The notes below the pieces were generated by a model. It was not told where the DNA came from and did not search any database. It saw only the letters and a list, made by a program, of their open reading frames with translations. DNA of 64,000 nucleotides from Arthrobacter sp. C2 (GTDB taxonomy: Bacteria; Actinomycetota; Actinomycetes; Actinomycetales; Micrococcaceae), in assembly GCA_024207135.1 (NCBI GenBank), contig CP042428.1, positions 682,001 through 746,000 on the forward strand, given 5' to 3'. The stretch's first letter is position 1. Each line of letters begins with the position of its first letter. A program made the position numbers and the translations under genes. Shown in pieces: positions 1-9,717 of the stretch.

Positions 1-1
1 C

Positions 2-1423
2 GAGGCAGGCCTGGCCGTCGACGAAACCAGGTTCCGCGAGCTGATGAACGAGCAGCGCACCCGCGCGCAGAAGGACGCCAAGGCCAAGAAGGCCGGACAT
101 GCGGACCTGACCGTCTTCACCCAGCTGCATGAGCGCGGCGACGTCATCTTCACCGGCTACGAGGAACTCACCAGCGAATCCACCGTGCGCGGCATCGTGC
201 GCGACGGCTCCTTGGTCGAGGTTGCCGAACAGGGCCAGCAGATCGAACTGGTCCTCAACGAGACGCCGTTCTACGCCGAGGCCGGCGGACAGGCCGGAGA
301 CGTGGGACTGATCACCGGCGACGGCTTCGTGCTCGAGGTCCTGGACGTCCAGGCCCCGATCCGCGGGCTGAACGTCCACCAGGTCATCGTGCGCGAGGGC
401 GAACTGCCCGCCGGCGCCTCGGTGCTGGCCGAGGTCGACCGCACCCGCCGCCACTCCGGGGAACAGGCGCACTCCGCCACCCACCTGGTCCACGCGGCGC
501 TGCACGAGATCCTGGGCCCCGATGCCCTGCAGTCCGGCTCCTTCAACAAGGCCGGCTACCTGCGCTTCGACTTCTCCTGGTCCGAGGCCCTGTCGGCCGC
601 GGCCCGCAACGAGATCGAAGAGGTCGTGAACCTGGCCATCCGCAACAACCACCAGGTGCGCACCAACGTCATGCCGCTGGCCGAGGCCCGCGCCGCCGGC
701 GCCATGAGCCTGTTCGGCGAGAAGTACGGCAACACCGTGCGCATGGTGGAGATCAACGACGCCTGGAGCCGCGAGCTTTGCGGCGGCACCCACGTGGCCA
801 ACACCGCACTGATCGGCTCGCTGACCCTGCTGGGCGAAGCCTCCGTGGGCTCGGGCAACCGCCGCGTGGAGGCTCTGGTCGGCATGGAGGCCTTCCGCCA
901 CGGGGCGGCAGAGCGCGCACTGGTTTCGGATCTCTCGGCCATGTTCAAGGTCCCGGCCGCACAGCTGAACGAACGCATTTCCGACACGGTCGCGAAGCTG
1001 CGCCACGCCGAAAAGGAAATCGAGAAGCTGCGCGGGGCCCAACTGGCCGCCCAGGCCGGCGCCCTGGCGGCAAAGTCCGCCACGGTCAACGGCATTAAGG
1101 TCCTGGCCCAGGATGTCGGCGAGGTCCCCTCGGCCGAAGCGCTGCGCACCCTGGCCCTGGACCTGCGCGACCGCCTCGGCTCGGAGGCATCCACCGTTGC
1201 CCTCACCGGTGCGTCCAACGGACGCCCGCTGGTGCTGGTGGCCACCAACGACGAGGCCCGCGCCAAGGGCGCGAAGGCCGGGGCGCTGGTGCGCACCGCC
1301 GCGAAGATCCTCGGCGGCGGCGGCGGCGGCAAGGACGATGTGGCACAGGGCGGCGGCCAGGACGTTTCCAAGACCGCCGAGGCCCTGGAAGCCATGGTCC
1401 GCTCGATCCGGGAGCTGTCATAA
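2..1423 (+). CDS. alaS: Alanyl-tRNA synthetase, C-terminal part (5' end outside window)
   Basis: The frame is open from the first bases of the window, so this is the 3' part of a longer gene, about 473 residues. AlaRS charges tRNA-Ala in the cytoplasm. The editing domain is visible: a zinc-binding HSATH motif (HxxxH) and, further on, ELCGGTHV, whose Cys and His complete the site. A coiled-coil-like stretch follows, then the C-Ala domain with a glycine run and DDVAQGGGQD near the end, typical of the family. The catalytic aminoacylation domain lies upstream of the window. ruvX starts 5 bases after the stop, so the two are probably co-transcribed. Confidence 0.97.
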   Translation, partial: EAGLAVDETRFRELMNEQRTRAQKDAKAKKAGHADLTVFTQLHERGDVIFTGYEELTSESTVRGIVRDGSLVEVAEQGQQIELVLNETPFYAEAGGQAGDVGLITGDGFVLEVLDVQAPIRGLNVHQVIVREGELPAGASVLAEVDRTRRHSGEQAHSATHLVHAALHEILGPDALQSGSFNKAGYLRFDFSWSEALSAAARNEIEEVVNLAIRNNHQVRTNVMPLAEARAAGAMSLFGEKYGNTVRMVEINDAWSRELCGGTHVANTALIGSLTLLGEASVGSGNRRVEALVGMEAFRHGAAERALVSDLSAMFKVPAAQLNERISDTVAKLRHAEKEIEKLRGAQLAAQAGALAAKSATVNGIKVLAQDVGEVPSAEALRTLALDLRDRLGSEASTVALTGASNGRPLVLVATNDEARAKGAKAGALVRTAAKILGGGGGGKDDVAQGGGQDVSKTAEALEAMVRSIRELS

Positions 1424-1428
1424 CCTCG

Positions 1429-1953
1429 GTGCCAGGCGAAAGCGCACCTTCCGGGGTAGCCGGTGTGCTGCTGGGCGTCGACGTGGGCATGGCCCGCGTC
1501 GGCGTCGCGGCGTCCGACCGCAACGGGGTGCTGGCCACCCCGGTCAAGACGCTCAAGCGCGACCTGAAGAAGTCCAGCGACATTTCGGTGCTGGTCAAGC
1601 TGGCCGCCGAGCGTGAGGTCGCCCAGATCTTTGTCGGGCTGCCACGGTCGATGTCCGGCGGGGAGACCGCCTCCACGACAATGGCCCGCGATTATGCACG
1701 AGACTTGGCTAACGCCCTGACCCGTGCCCATGTGGGGGCGGAAGTCAGGCTGGTCGACGAGCGACTGACCACCGTCAGCGCGCACCGTGCCCTGCACGAA
1801 GCCGGTCTGGACGGGCGCAAGCACCGGGCGGTGGTCGACCAGGTCGCCGCCGTGGAGATTCTCCAGCAAGTGCTTGAAATGCGCCGCAACGGGCAGCACT
1901 CGCCCGGGCAGCTTGCCGACGGCCGAACCTTAGGGCCGGGCGATGGCAGCTGA
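1429..1953 (+). CDS. ruvX: YqgF/RuvX family putative Holliday junction resolvase (pre-16S rRNA nuclease)
   Basis: A 174-residue RNase H-fold protein. Motifs of the YqgF family are in order: GVDVGMARVGVAASD at the N-terminus with the first acidic residue, VGLPRSMSGGETAST in the middle, VDERLTTVSAH with the conserved DER, and VDQVAAVEILQQVL with the last acidic residue. The family is essential in many bacteria and is implicated in 16S rRNA 5'-end maturation and in Holliday junction handling. GTG start 5 bases after the alaS stop. The order alaS-ruvX-mltG-aroE is conserved in Actinobacteria. Confidence 0.93.
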   Translation: MPGESAPSGVAGVLLGVDVGMARVGVAASDRNGVLATPVKTLKRDLKKSSDISVLVKLAAEREVAQIFVGLPRSMSGGETASTTMARDYARDLANALTRAHVGAEVRLVDERLTTVSAHRALHEAGLDGRKHRAVVDQVAAVEILQQVLEMRRNGQHSPGQLADGRTLGPGDGS

Positions 1954-2125
1954 ACCGGGACAAACCGCCAGCGCCGAACCGGGGAGCGCACGCCGCGCTG
2001 CCCCCGGGGTGGTGCCCGGCGGCCCCGCTTTGGGTTACGATCGCATAACATCTCATTCGGCTGAAGACACGGGCCTGCGTCGCCCCTCGGCTACTACGTT
2101 GCCTGCGGGCAAGGGAGAAAACCGC

Positions 2126-4351
2126 ATGACACACGAATCGTCCAACGATTCTCCGCGCCACGAACCCGGGACTTCACCCCGGCGTGCCGCCCGCGCCGCG
2201 CGCGAAAACGCCGAGCGCGAACGCGCCACGGCCCAGGCACCGGGCACGGGGGATCCGTCCCCCGACCCCGCGGCGGCAACCGCCACCGGCAACAACCCTG
2301 CCGGTGAAGCCCTGCCCGAACGCCACGGCACGGCGCACCATCACGCTGCGCCCGCCTCGGGGCATCGGGCCCCGGACGACGCCACGCCGACGGAACACGG
2401 CCTGGAGTTGCCTGCCGCAACCGCAGCCGGCGAAGAAGCCGCAAGGGCCGCCGCCGCTGCACAGGTTCTTGCGGAGGAACGCGCGCGGACCGCCGCCGCG
2501 GAACGCGCCACAGCGCTGGATGCCGCACAAAAGGCGCGGACCCAAAGCGCGCAGCGGGCACGCAAGGAAGCCATCGAGGCACAGCGCGCCGCCGCCGAGC
2601 GCGTGCGCCAAACGCTGCGGGCCAACGCCGCGCCGTTGCGTGACAGGTCCGCCGCGGCCCGAAGCGCCATGACCCCCGATTCATCGCACGCCGCGCAGTC
2701 CACCGGACAACCCGTAGTCCCGGCCGCCGCACCGTTCGACCAGGACGCGTCGCGGCACCGCACCGGCGCCACCCCTGGAGCAGCGGATCCGGCGGCAACC
2801 CAGGCGCAGGCCCTGTCGACTCCCGGCGCCCAGGGGCCTCCAGCCCACCCGGCCGTCCCTCCGACCTTGCTGCCGGCCGTGCAGAAGCAGCAGACCCGGG
2901 AAACGCGCCCGGACCAGGCCGCCGCGGCCGGTTCCGCCTACCCGGCCCCCGACCCCGAACACCTGCAGTTCCCGGATGCCCACGGTGCAGGGGTCCACGC
3001 GCGGCCGGAGGCCCACGAGGACCCCGGCGCCCACCCCGAGGCCTACGCCGCGGGACCCGGCATGGAAAATGCCGACACGGATCAACATGCCATCGATCCC
3101 CACCAAGCCGGATACCAAGATGCCGGCCACTACGACGCGGGGCACCCGGACCTTGGGCAGCCCGAGGCCGGATTCCTGGCCGCGGGTCACTACGACGGCA
3201 CCACCGCTTATCCGGCGGCAGCCGACGAATCGCTGGAACGCGAAAACTTGTTCCTGACCACCATGGAGGCAGACCCGAAGGCGCGCAAGACCCGCCGCCG
3301 CCGGCGCAACTGGATCGTGCTCGTGGTGCTGCTGGGCTTCTGCGCCGTCATCTTCGGCGTCGTTCTCTTCCTGCAGGGACTCATGGAACGCCTGAACCCT
3401 GCGGACTACCCGGCTCCTGGCGGCGCGGCCGTTTCCTTTGACGTCAAGCCCGGCTGGGGCCCGAAGCAAATCGGGCGCGAACTGGAAAACCGGGACATCG
3501 TCGCCAGCGACAAGCTCTTCCTCGAAGCCATCCAGCTGGTGGACACCGAAAACCGCGAGATCCACCCCGGAACCTACGACCTGCGCCAACAGATGCCCGC
3601 TCTGGATGCCGCCTCGATCCTGATCGGCGAGCCCGCCGCCAAGGTCTCCTACGTGGCCATCAAGCAGAACACCCGCCTGGCCGGCGTGCTCGAGGAAATC
3701 TCCACGTCCACCGGCCTGAAGCTCGAGGACCTCCAAGCCCTGTCCGAGGACCCCCAGGCCTTCGGCATCAAGTCCGGGGCCAGCAACCTCGAGGGCTACC
3801 TGCACCCGGGCGAATACCGCTTCCCGCTGGATGCCGACGCCAAGACGGTGCTCAAGGCCATGGTCGATGCCACCGCCAAGACACTGAAGGCCAACGGCGT
3901 CACCGACCCGAAGCAGCAGTACCACGTGCTCAAGGTCGCCTCGATCCTGCAGGCCGAGGCCCGCCAGAACGACTACGCCACCGTGGCAGGGGCACTGGAA
4001 AACCGCCTGCACCCGAGCAACACCGAGACCAACGGCCTGCTGCAAGTCGACTCGGCCGTCATCTACGGGCTGGACCGCTACACCCTGCAGATCAGCGGGG
4101 CGGAGAAGGTAGACGCGGGAAACCCCTACAACACCTACGTGCACAAGGGGCTGCCGCCGACCCCCATCGGTTCCCCGGGGGACCCGGCCATCAAGGCCGC
4201 GGCCAACCCGACGCCCAACGACTACTACTACTGGGTCACCGTGAACACCAACACCGGTGAAACGAAGTTCGCCAGGACCTACGCCGAACACCGCGTGTAC
4301 CAGAACGAATTCCGTTCCTGGTGCGCCGCGAACACGGACGTGTGCAAGTGA
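2126..4351 (+). CDS. mltG: Endolytic transglycosylase MltG with very long disordered N-terminus
   Basis: About 741 residues from the ATG at 2126, chosen because AAGGGAGAA lies just upstream; the same frame is open back to 1943 but that part has no ribosome site. Residues 1 to about 390 are low-complexity and rich in Ala, Glu, His, Pro and Gln. One membrane helix follows near residues 395-420 (WIVLVVLLGFCAVIFGVVLF), then the extracytoplasmic YceG domain with HPGEYRFPLD, ASILQAEAR (conserved Glu near residue 611) and LLQVDSAVIYGL. MltG cuts nascent peptidoglycan strands at the membrane. Usual family length is about 340-400 residues, so the cytoplasmic extension roughly doubles the protein. aroE overlaps its stop. 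Confidence 0.93.
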   Translation: MTHESSNDSPRHEPGTSPRRAARAARENAERERATAQAPGTGDPSPDPAAATATGNNPAGEALPERHGTAHHHAAPASGHRAPDDATPTEHGLELPAATAAGEEAARAAAAAQVLAEERARTAAAERATALDAAQKARTQSAQRARKEAIEAQRAAAERVRQTLRANAAPLRDRSAAARSAMTPDSSHAAQSTGQPVVPAAAPFDQDASRHRTGATPGAADPAATQAQALSTPGAQGPPAHPAVPPTLLPAVQKQQTRETRPDQAAAAGSAYPAPDPEHLQFPDAHGAGVHARPEAHEDPGAHPEAYAAGPGMENADTDQHAIDPHQAGYQDAGHYDAGHPDLGQPEAGFLAAGHYDGTTAYPAAADESLERENLFLTTMEADPKARKTRRRRRNWIVLVVLLGFCAVIFGVVLFLQGLMERLNPADYPAPGGAAVSFDVKPGWGPKQIGRELENRDIVASDKLFLEAIQLVDTENREIHPGTYDLRQQMPALDAASILIGEPAAKVSYVAIKQNTRLAGVLEEISTSTGLKLEDLQALSEDPQAFGIKSGASNLEGYLHPGEYRFPLDADAKTVLKAMVDATAKTLKANGVTDPKQQYHVLKVASILQAEARQNDYATVAGALENRLHPSNTETNGLLQVDSAVIYGLDRYTLQISGAEKVDAGNPYNTYVHKGLPPTPIGSPGDPAIKAAANPTPNDYYYWVTVNTNTGETKFARTYAEHRVYQNEFRSWCAANTDVCK

Positions 4352-5271
4352 CCGCGGCGCGCCGCGCGGCGGTGCTCGGCCACCCGATCTCCCATTCACG
4401 TTCCCCGCTGCTGCACTCGAGCGCCTACCGCGCCCTGGGCGTGGACATCGCCTACACCGCGATCGACACCCTCCCCGGGCAGGCCGAGGCCTTCGCCCGG
4501 CGGCTGCGCACCGAACCGGGCTGGGTCGGGGTCTCGGTGACCATGCCGCTGAAGGACGCGCTGATCCCGCACCTCGACGAGCTTTCCGAGCGCGTGCAGC
4601 GGCTCGGGGCACTGAACACCGTGGTGGTCCAGCACCGTGACGGGGCCGTTCACCTCTACGGGCACAACACCGACGTCGACGGGATCGTGGGGGCGATGGC
4701 CGGGGTGCTCCCCGCGCGCCGCCCCGGCGACACGCCTGCTCCCGGTCGCCGCGCCGCGATCCTGGGTGCCGGGAACACGGCGCTGGCCGCGCTGGAGTCC
4801 TGCGCCGAGCTCGGGCTCACCCAGGTGGACCTCGTGGTGCGCAAACCGCTGCGCGCCGTCGCCGCCCTGGACCTGGCCCAAACCCTGGGACTGGACTGCG
4901 AGGCGATCGACAGCACCGTCGCCGGTCAGCGGCTGGCGCACTACCAGGCGGTCATCTCCACGCTACCGGCGCACGCCGCCGACGGGCTGGTGGCCCCCCT
5001 GGGCCTGGACCCGGAACACAGCCCGGACCCCGGCCTCGCGGCGCCCGGCATGCTGGCTCCCGGCGCCGTGCTGCTGGATGTCGCCTACGACCCCTGGCCC
5101 TCGGTGCTTGCCACCGCCTGGGAACGCGCCGGCGGCACCGTGGTCTCCGGGCTCTCGATGCTGCTCTACCAGGGAGTGGAGCAGGTCAAGCTCTTTTCCG
5201 GTGTCCAGCATGCGGACTGGGAGCACGTCACAAATGTGATGTGCGACGCAGTGGGGCTCTCCCGGCCCTGA
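4348..5271 (+). CDS. aroE: Shikimate dehydrogenase
   Basis: About 307 residues from a GTG whose TGA overlap with the mltG stop (GTGA) suggests translational coupling; an in-frame GTG two codons earlier is an alternative. Reduces 3-dehydroshikimate to shikimate with NADPH. The substrate domain opens with [19 protein letters not shown], the standard shikimate-binding motif with its two serines and the following Lys/Asp region ([14 protein letters not shown]). The cofactor domain has [17 protein letters not shown], a GAGxTA-type dinucleotide loop, and the C-terminal [12 protein letters not shown] motif. First of four shikimate-pathway genes in a row. Confidence 0.95.
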   Translation: MTAARRAAVLGHPISHSRSPLLHSSAYRALGVDIAYTAIDTLPGQAEAFARRLRTEPGWVGVSVTMPLKDALIPHLDELSERVQRLGALNTVVVQHRDGAVHLYGHNTDVDGIVGAMAGVLPARRPGDTPAPGRRAAILGAGNTALAALESCAELGLTQVDLVVRKPLRAVAALDLAQTLGLDCEAIDSTVAGQRLAHYQAVISTLPAHAADGLVAPLGLDPEHSPDPGLAAPGMLAPGAVLLDVAYDPWPSVLATAWERAGGTVVSGLSMLLYQGVEQVKLFSGVQHADWEHVTNVMCDAVGLSRP

Positions 5272-5303
5272 TCACGGCCCCGGGACATGGCAAGATGGAG
5301 TGC

Positions 5304-6506
5304 ATGTTGCGTTGGTTGACGGCGGGCGAATCACACGGCCCCGCATTGGTTGGAATTATCGAGGGACTGCCCGCGGGCATTGCCATCTCTTCACAGGACG
5401 TGCGCGATGCCCTGGCACGCCGCCGCCTCGGCTATGGCCGCGGTGCCCGGATGAAGTTCGAGCAGGATGCGGTGTCCTTCATCGGCGGTGTCCGCCACGG
5501 ACTCACCCAGGGCGGCCCGGTGGCCATCGAGGTCGGCAACACCGAGTGGCCCAAGTGGGAAAAGGTCATGAACCCCGACGAGGTGGACCCCGAGGAACTG
5601 GCATCGATGGCGCGCAACGCGCCGCTGACCCGCCCGCGCCCCGGGCATGCGGACTTCACCGGCATGCAGAAATACGGGTTCGACGACGCCCGCCCGGTCC
5701 TGGAGCGCGCCTCCGCCCGCGAAACCGCCGCCCGCGTCGCCCTGGGCTCGGTGGCCGCAAACTTCCTGGCCCAGCTCGGCGTACAGCTGGTCTCCCACAC
5801 CGTGTCGGTCGGCACCGTCTCCTCCCCGGAGCATTCGCCGCTGCCGCGCGCCGCCGACGTGCGCGCGCTGGACGCCGACCCGCTGCGCTGCTTCGATTCG
5901 GAGACCTCCGAGGCCATGGTCGCCGAGGTCGACGCCGCCCACAAGGAGGGCGAGACCCTCGGCGGCATCGTCGAGGTGCTGGCCTACAACCTGCCCCCGG
6001 GCTTGGGTTCCTACGTGCACTGGGACCGCCGCCTCGACGCGCGCCTGGCCGGTGCGCTGATGGGCATCCAGGCCATCAAGGGCGTGGAGGTGGGAGACGG
6101 CTTCCTCACCGCCTCGCGCCGCGGCTCCGCCGCCCACGACGAGATCGTCCGCGGCGAGGACGGCGTCATCGACCGCTCCGGCAACAAGGCCGGCGGCATC
6201 GAGGGCGGCATGAGCATCGGGGACGTGCTGCGCGTGCGCGCGGCCATGAAGCCGATCGCCACCGTCCCGCGCGCCCTGCGCACCATCGACACCGCCACCG
6301 GTGAGGAAACCACCGCGCACCACCAGCGCTCGGACGTCTGTGCGGTCCCGGCCGCCGGCGTCGTCGCCGAGGCCATGGTCGCCCTGGTGCTGGCCCAGGC
6401 CATGCTGGAGAAGTTCGGCGGCGACTCGATCGCAGAGGTCAAGCGCAACGTGGAAAACTACCTCGGGGCCATCCCGCAGAACCTGGGGTCGGTCCGCACC
6501 CCATGA
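5304..6506 (+). CDS. aroC: Chorismate synthase
   Basis: 400 residues. Converts EPSP to chorismate using reduced FMN, the last common step for aromatic amino acids. Signature motifs are present: [17 protein letters not shown] at the start, [13 protein letters not shown] in the middle and [10 protein letters not shown] near the C-terminus. Start ATG at 5304; GGAG lies only a few bases upstream, and CAAGAT sits 7 bases before the ATG, so a weak leaderless promoter is possible in addition to read-through from aroE. The stop overlaps the aroK start (ATGA at 6503-6506). Confidence 0.97.
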   Translation: MLRWLTAGESHGPALVGIIEGLPAGIAISSQDVRDALARRRLGYGRGARMKFEQDAVSFIGGVRHGLTQGGPVAIEVGNTEWPKWEKVMNPDEVDPEELASMARNAPLTRPRPGHADFTGMQKYGFDDARPVLERASARETAARVALGSVAANFLAQLGVQLVSHTVSVGTVSSPEHSPLPRAADVRALDADPLRCFDSETSEAMVAEVDAAHKEGETLGGIVEVLAYNLPPGLGSYVHWDRRLDARLAGALMGIQAIKGVEVGDGFLTASRRGSAAHDEIVRGEDGVIDRSGNKAGGIEGGMSIGDVLRVRAAMKPIATVPRALRTIDTATGEETTAHHQRSDVCAVPAAGVVAEAMVALVLAQAMLEKFGGDSIAEVKRNVENYLGAIPQNLGSVRTP

Positions 6507-7054
6507 GCACGCCGATCTTCCTGATCGGGCCGATGGCCAGCGGCAAGAGCGCGGTCGGGGCGATCCTGGCGCGCCTGCTGGGAACCACCCTGATCGACAC
6601 CGACGCCCGCGTCGTGGCGGCCCACGGCACGATCCCCGAGATCTTCGCCGCCCACGGCGAGGCGGGATTCCGCCGCTTCGAGTCCCAGGCGCTGGCCGAG
6701 GCCGTGCGCCCCCACGCCAAGGTGGCGCCCGGTGCCGACCCGGCCGGGCCCTGCGCCCCGGCGGTCGTGGCCACCGGGGGAGGCTCGGTGCTCGCGCCCG
6801 GGAACCGGGAGCTGATCGCCACGGGCTTCTCGGTGTACCTGCTCACCGATGCGGCCACCGTCGGCCCGCGCATCGGCGCCGACACCACCCGTCCGCTGCT
6901 CGGCGCCACCCCGCTGGAATCGTGGAGCCGGATCTTCGCCGAACGCAGCGAACTCTACGAGGCGACAGCGACGCTGTGCATCGACACCCGGGGGAGGACC
7001 GCGGCACAAATCGCCGAGGCGATCCTCACCGCATACCGTGATGCCGGACACTGA
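6503..7054 (+). CDS. aroK: Shikimate kinase
   Basis: 183 residues. Phosphorylates shikimate with ATP. The P-loop is [11 protein letters not shown] near residue 9, followed by the DTD motif (LIDTDARV), [10 protein letters not shown] with the shikimate-contacting Arg, TGGGSVL, and TTRPLL in the lid/adenine region. All key residues of the AroK family are present. Translation is coupled to aroC through ATGA. About 196 bases without a gene separate it from aroB. Confidence 0.95.
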   Translation: MSTPIFLIGPMASGKSAVGAILARLLGTTLIDTDARVVAAHGTIPEIFAAHGEAGFRRFESQALAEAVRPHAKVAPGADPAGPCAPAVVATGGGSVLAPGNRELIATGFSVYLLTDAATVGPRIGADTTRPLLGATPLESWSRIFAERSELYEATATLCIDTRGRTAAQIAEAILTAYRDAGH

Positions 7055-7189
7055 AACCCCAACTCGGACACCCAAACGCGTAGGCTTAAGCCAAGCAACG
7101 GGCGCATCCACGCGCCCACTGCACGGCTAATTGGTCACCGGCGAAGAATCGGTTGACGCGTATTCACCCACGCGCCCAAGCCCCCAACC

Positions 7190-7209
7190 GCACCGACCCC
7201 GGTCGGTGC
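7190..7209 (+). other. Small hairpin in the aroK-aroB gap
   Basis: GCACCGACC at 7190-7198 is complementary to GGTCGGTGC at 7201-7209 with two bases between, flanked by C-rich and G-rich runs that could extend the stem. It lies about 40 bases before the aroB start. It may be a weak terminator or a leader structure; no T-run follows and no known riboswitch is recognised. Confidence 0.3.
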
Positions 7210-7250
7210 AGGGGGCCCGGCGCGCCACGCAGCACATGGAGGATCCAACG

Positions 7251-8342
7251 ATGAACCCCGCACCCACGACGATCAACGTCACCGGATCGGCTCCTGCCGA
7301 GAACTACCAGGTGATCGTCGGCAACGGCCTGCTTGGGCGACTGCCCGGCTTGCTGGGCCAGCGCGTCAAGAAGGTGCTGATCATCCACCCGCGGGCGCTG
7401 CGCGCCACCGGCGACATCGTCAAGGCCGACCTCGAGGCCGCCGGCTACGCCGCGATGGTCGCCGAGATCCCCGATGCCGAAGAAGGCAAGCACATCGAGG
7501 TCGCTTCCTTCTGCTGGCAGGTGCTGGGCAAAAACGACTTCACCCGCTCGGATGCCATCGTGGCCGTGGGCGGCGGGGCCGTAACCGACCTGGCCGGCTT
7601 CGTCGCCGCCACCTGGCTGCGCGGCACCAAGGTCATCCACATCCCCACCTCGCTGCTGGGCATGGTCGACGCCGCCGTGGGCGGCAAGACCGGCATCAAC
7701 ACCGCCGAGGGCAAGAACCTCGTCGGCGCCTTCCACCCGCCGGCCGGGGTGCTGGTGGACCTGGACACGCTGTCCACGCTGCCGAAGAACGAGCTGGTCA
7801 CCGGCTTGGCCGAGGTCGTGAAGTGCGGCTTCATCGCCGACGAGCGCATCCTCGAGCTCATCGAGGAAGACCCTGCCGACGCCACCGACGCCACCTCCGC
7901 CCGCCTGCGCGAGCTGATCGAGCGCGCCATCGCCGTCAAGGCCAAGGTCGTCTCGTCCGACCTGCGCGAATCCGGCGAACGCGAATACCTGAACTACGGG
8001 CACACCCTGGCCCACGCCATCGAGCTGGTCGAGCGCTACTCGATGCGCCACGGCGCCGCGGTGTCCATCGGCATGGCCTTCGCCGCCGAGCTGGGCCGCA
8101 GCGTGGGACGCACCTCGGATGCGGTCGCCGACCGCCACCTGGCCATCCTGACGTCCCTGGGACTGCCCACCACCTACCGCGGGGACCGCTGGCAGGCCCT
8201 GCTCGACGGGATGCGCCGGGACAAGAAGACCCGCGGCGACCTGTTGCGCTTCGTGGTGCTCGACGGGGTCGGCAGCCCGCGCATGCTCGAGGTGCCCGAC
8301 ACTTCCCTCTTGTTCGCCGCCTACCAGGAGATTGCACAATGA
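7251..8342 (+). CDS. aroB: 3-dehydroquinate synthase
   Basis: 363 residues from the ATG at 7251, which has GGAGG about 8 bases upstream. Cyclises DAHP to 3-dehydroquinate using NAD and a divalent metal. Diagnostic stretches: VGGGAVTDLAGFVAATWLRG, IPTSLLGMVDAAVGGKTGIN, GAFHPPAGVLVDLDTLSTLP and LAEVVKCGFI, followed by metal-ligand His residues in NYGHTLAHAIE. The expected actinobacterial neighbour aroQ (dehydroquinase) does not follow; a TPR gene overlaps the stop instead (ATGA). Confidence 0.96.
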   Translation: MNPAPTTINVTGSAPAENYQVIVGNGLLGRLPGLLGQRVKKVLIIHPRALRATGDIVKADLEAAGYAAMVAEIPDAEEGKHIEVASFCWQVLGKNDFTRSDAIVAVGGGAVTDLAGFVAATWLRGTKVIHIPTSLLGMVDAAVGGKTGINTAEGKNLVGAFHPPAGVLVDLDTLSTLPKNELVTGLAEVVKCGFIADERILELIEEDPADATDATSARLRELIERAIAVKAKVVSSDLRESGEREYLNYGHTLAHAIELVERYSMRHGAAVSIGMAFAAELGRSVGRTSDAVADRHLAILTSLGLPTTYRGDRWQALLDGMRRDKKTRGDLLRFVVLDGVGSPRMLEVPDTSLLFAAYQEIAQ

Positions 8343-8941
8343 TCACCGCACCGGATTGGGACCTGACCCACACCCAGGCACTGCTGCAGGTACCCGTCGG
8401 GGGACTGGACAGCGCCCCGCGCCAAAACATCGAATCGGGCATCCCCGGGGTGCGCTTGAACCCGTCGCTGATGCGCCACGAGATTTCCGACGCGGCCCTG
8501 GCCGAGGAAACCCTGCGCACCGGCTCCGCCGCCTGGCAGGTCGTGGTGCTGCTGGCCAAGGGCGAGCTGCGCGCCGCTAGCGAACTGGTCGCCGAGACCC
8601 GCCTGAGCGACCCGCAGGACTTCGCCATGCGCGTGCTCGACACCTCGCTGACCCGTGCCGCGGGCGACGCGCCGCGGGCCATCAACCGCCTGCGCGCGCT
8701 GCTGACCGAGTTCAAGGACACCGAGCACGAGGCCATCCTGCAGCAGCACCTGGGCTTCGCCTACGTGGAATCCGGGGACCTGCTGGCCGCGGCCAACCGC
8801 TTCCGCAAGGCCCTTGACCTGCGCACCGCCGCGGGGGCCGACACCCACCTGGTCGAATCCTCGCGCGCCTGCCTGGCCTCGGTGCTCGAGCACACCGGAA
8901 CCGGGACCGCTCAGCCGGCCCACCAGCACCCCGCGCCGTAG
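8339..8941 (+). CDS. TPR-like protein, translationally coupled to aroB
   Basis: 200 residues, not assignable to a named family. Its ATG overlaps the aroB stop. The sequence is largely alpha-helical with repeated Ala/Leu patterns such as AWQVVVLLAKGELRAASELVAE and HLGFAYVESGDLLAAANRF, which fit tetratricopeptide repeats. No signal peptide or membrane helix. It takes the place where aroQ and a peptidase often sit in other Actinobacteria. A scaffold or interaction role is inference from the repeat type only. Confidence 0.7.
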   Translation: MITAPDWDLTHTQALLQVPVGGLDSAPRQNIESGIPGVRLNPSLMRHEISDAALAEETLRTGSAAWQVVVLLAKGELRAASELVAETRLSDPQDFAMRVLDTSLTRAAGDAPRAINRLRALLTEFKDTEHEAILQQHLGFAYVESGDLLAAANRFRKALDLRTAAGADTHLVESSRACLASVLEHTGTGTAQPAHQHPAP

Positions 8942-8951
8942 CACCGGCCCC

Positions 8952-8976
8952 GCCGGAGCACCCCAGGTGCGCCGGC
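8952..8976 (+). terminator. Short hairpin after the aroB-TPR operon
   Basis: GCCGG then GCACC at 8952-8962 pair with GGTGC and CCGGC at 8966-8976, with a 3-base loop and one mismatch. It begins 11 bases after the stop codon. There is no T-run, so this is a moderate terminator candidate. Downstream, TAAACT at 9037-9042 could be the -10 box of an efp promoter with an approximately 110-base leader. Confidence 0.45.
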
Positions 8977-9156
8977 CGGGCGCCGACGTCCGGCAGATCA
9001 CCATCGGGTGTTACCCGGGCAACCGCCCCGGTGCGCTAAACTGAATCTTGGATTTTTGACAACACGCCCGGGGTTGCCGCTTTGCGGCGGCTGGGGCCCG
9101 CCGACGCGACTCCGCGCCGGGCGAGCCGGCGGCGACATACGGAAGAAGAGTAGATC

Positions 9157-9717
9157 GTGGCATCAACCACCGACATCAAGAACGGACAGGTCCTCAAGAT
9201 CGAGGGCCAGCTCTGGACCATCATCGATTTCCAGCACGTCAAGCCCGGCAAGGGCGGCGCATTCGTGCGCACCAAGATGCGCAACGTCATCACCGGGCGC
9301 GTCCTGGAGAAGACCTACAACGCCGGCGCCAAGATCGAGACCGCCACCGTTGACCGCCGCGACTACCAGTACCTGTACCAGGACGGCGAAGACTTCGTGT
9401 TCATGGACCTGAGCGACTACGACCAGATCACCGTCGCCGGTGCCACCGTGGGAGACGCCGCCGGCTACATGCTCGAAAGCCAGAACGCCACCATCGCCAT
9501 GCACGAGGGCTCCCCGCTGTACGTCGAGCTGCCCCCGTCGGTTGTCCTGGAAATCACCTACACCGAGCCGGGCCTGCAGGGCGACCGCTCCTCGGCGGGC
9601 ACCAAGCCGGCCACGCTGGAAACCGGCAAGGAGATCCAGGTGCCGCTGTTCGTCGAGCAGAACACCAAGGTCAAGGTCGACACCCGCACCGGCGATTACC
9701 TGGGGCGTGTCTCCTAG
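9157..9717 (+). CDS. efp: Elongation factor P
   Basis: 186 residues, the usual length. EF-P relieves ribosome stalling at polyproline. The N-terminal KOW-like domain has [15 protein letters not shown] and [12 protein letters not shown], whose loop Lys at PGKGG is the functional position that is modified in some bacteria. The two OB domains follow, ending in [12 protein letters not shown], the family signature. GTG start with a purine-rich GGAAGAAGAG upstream. The stop shares one base with the nusB GTG (TAGTG). Confidence 0.97.
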   Translation: MASTTDIKNGQVLKIEGQLWTIIDFQHVKPGKGGAFVRTKMRNVITGRVLEKTYNAGAKIETATVDRRDYQYLYQDGEDFVFMDLSDYDQITVAGATVGDAAGYMLESQNATIAMHEGSPLYVELPPSVVLEITYTEPGLQGDRSSAGTKPATLETGKEIQVPLFVEQNTKVKVDTRTGDYLGRVS

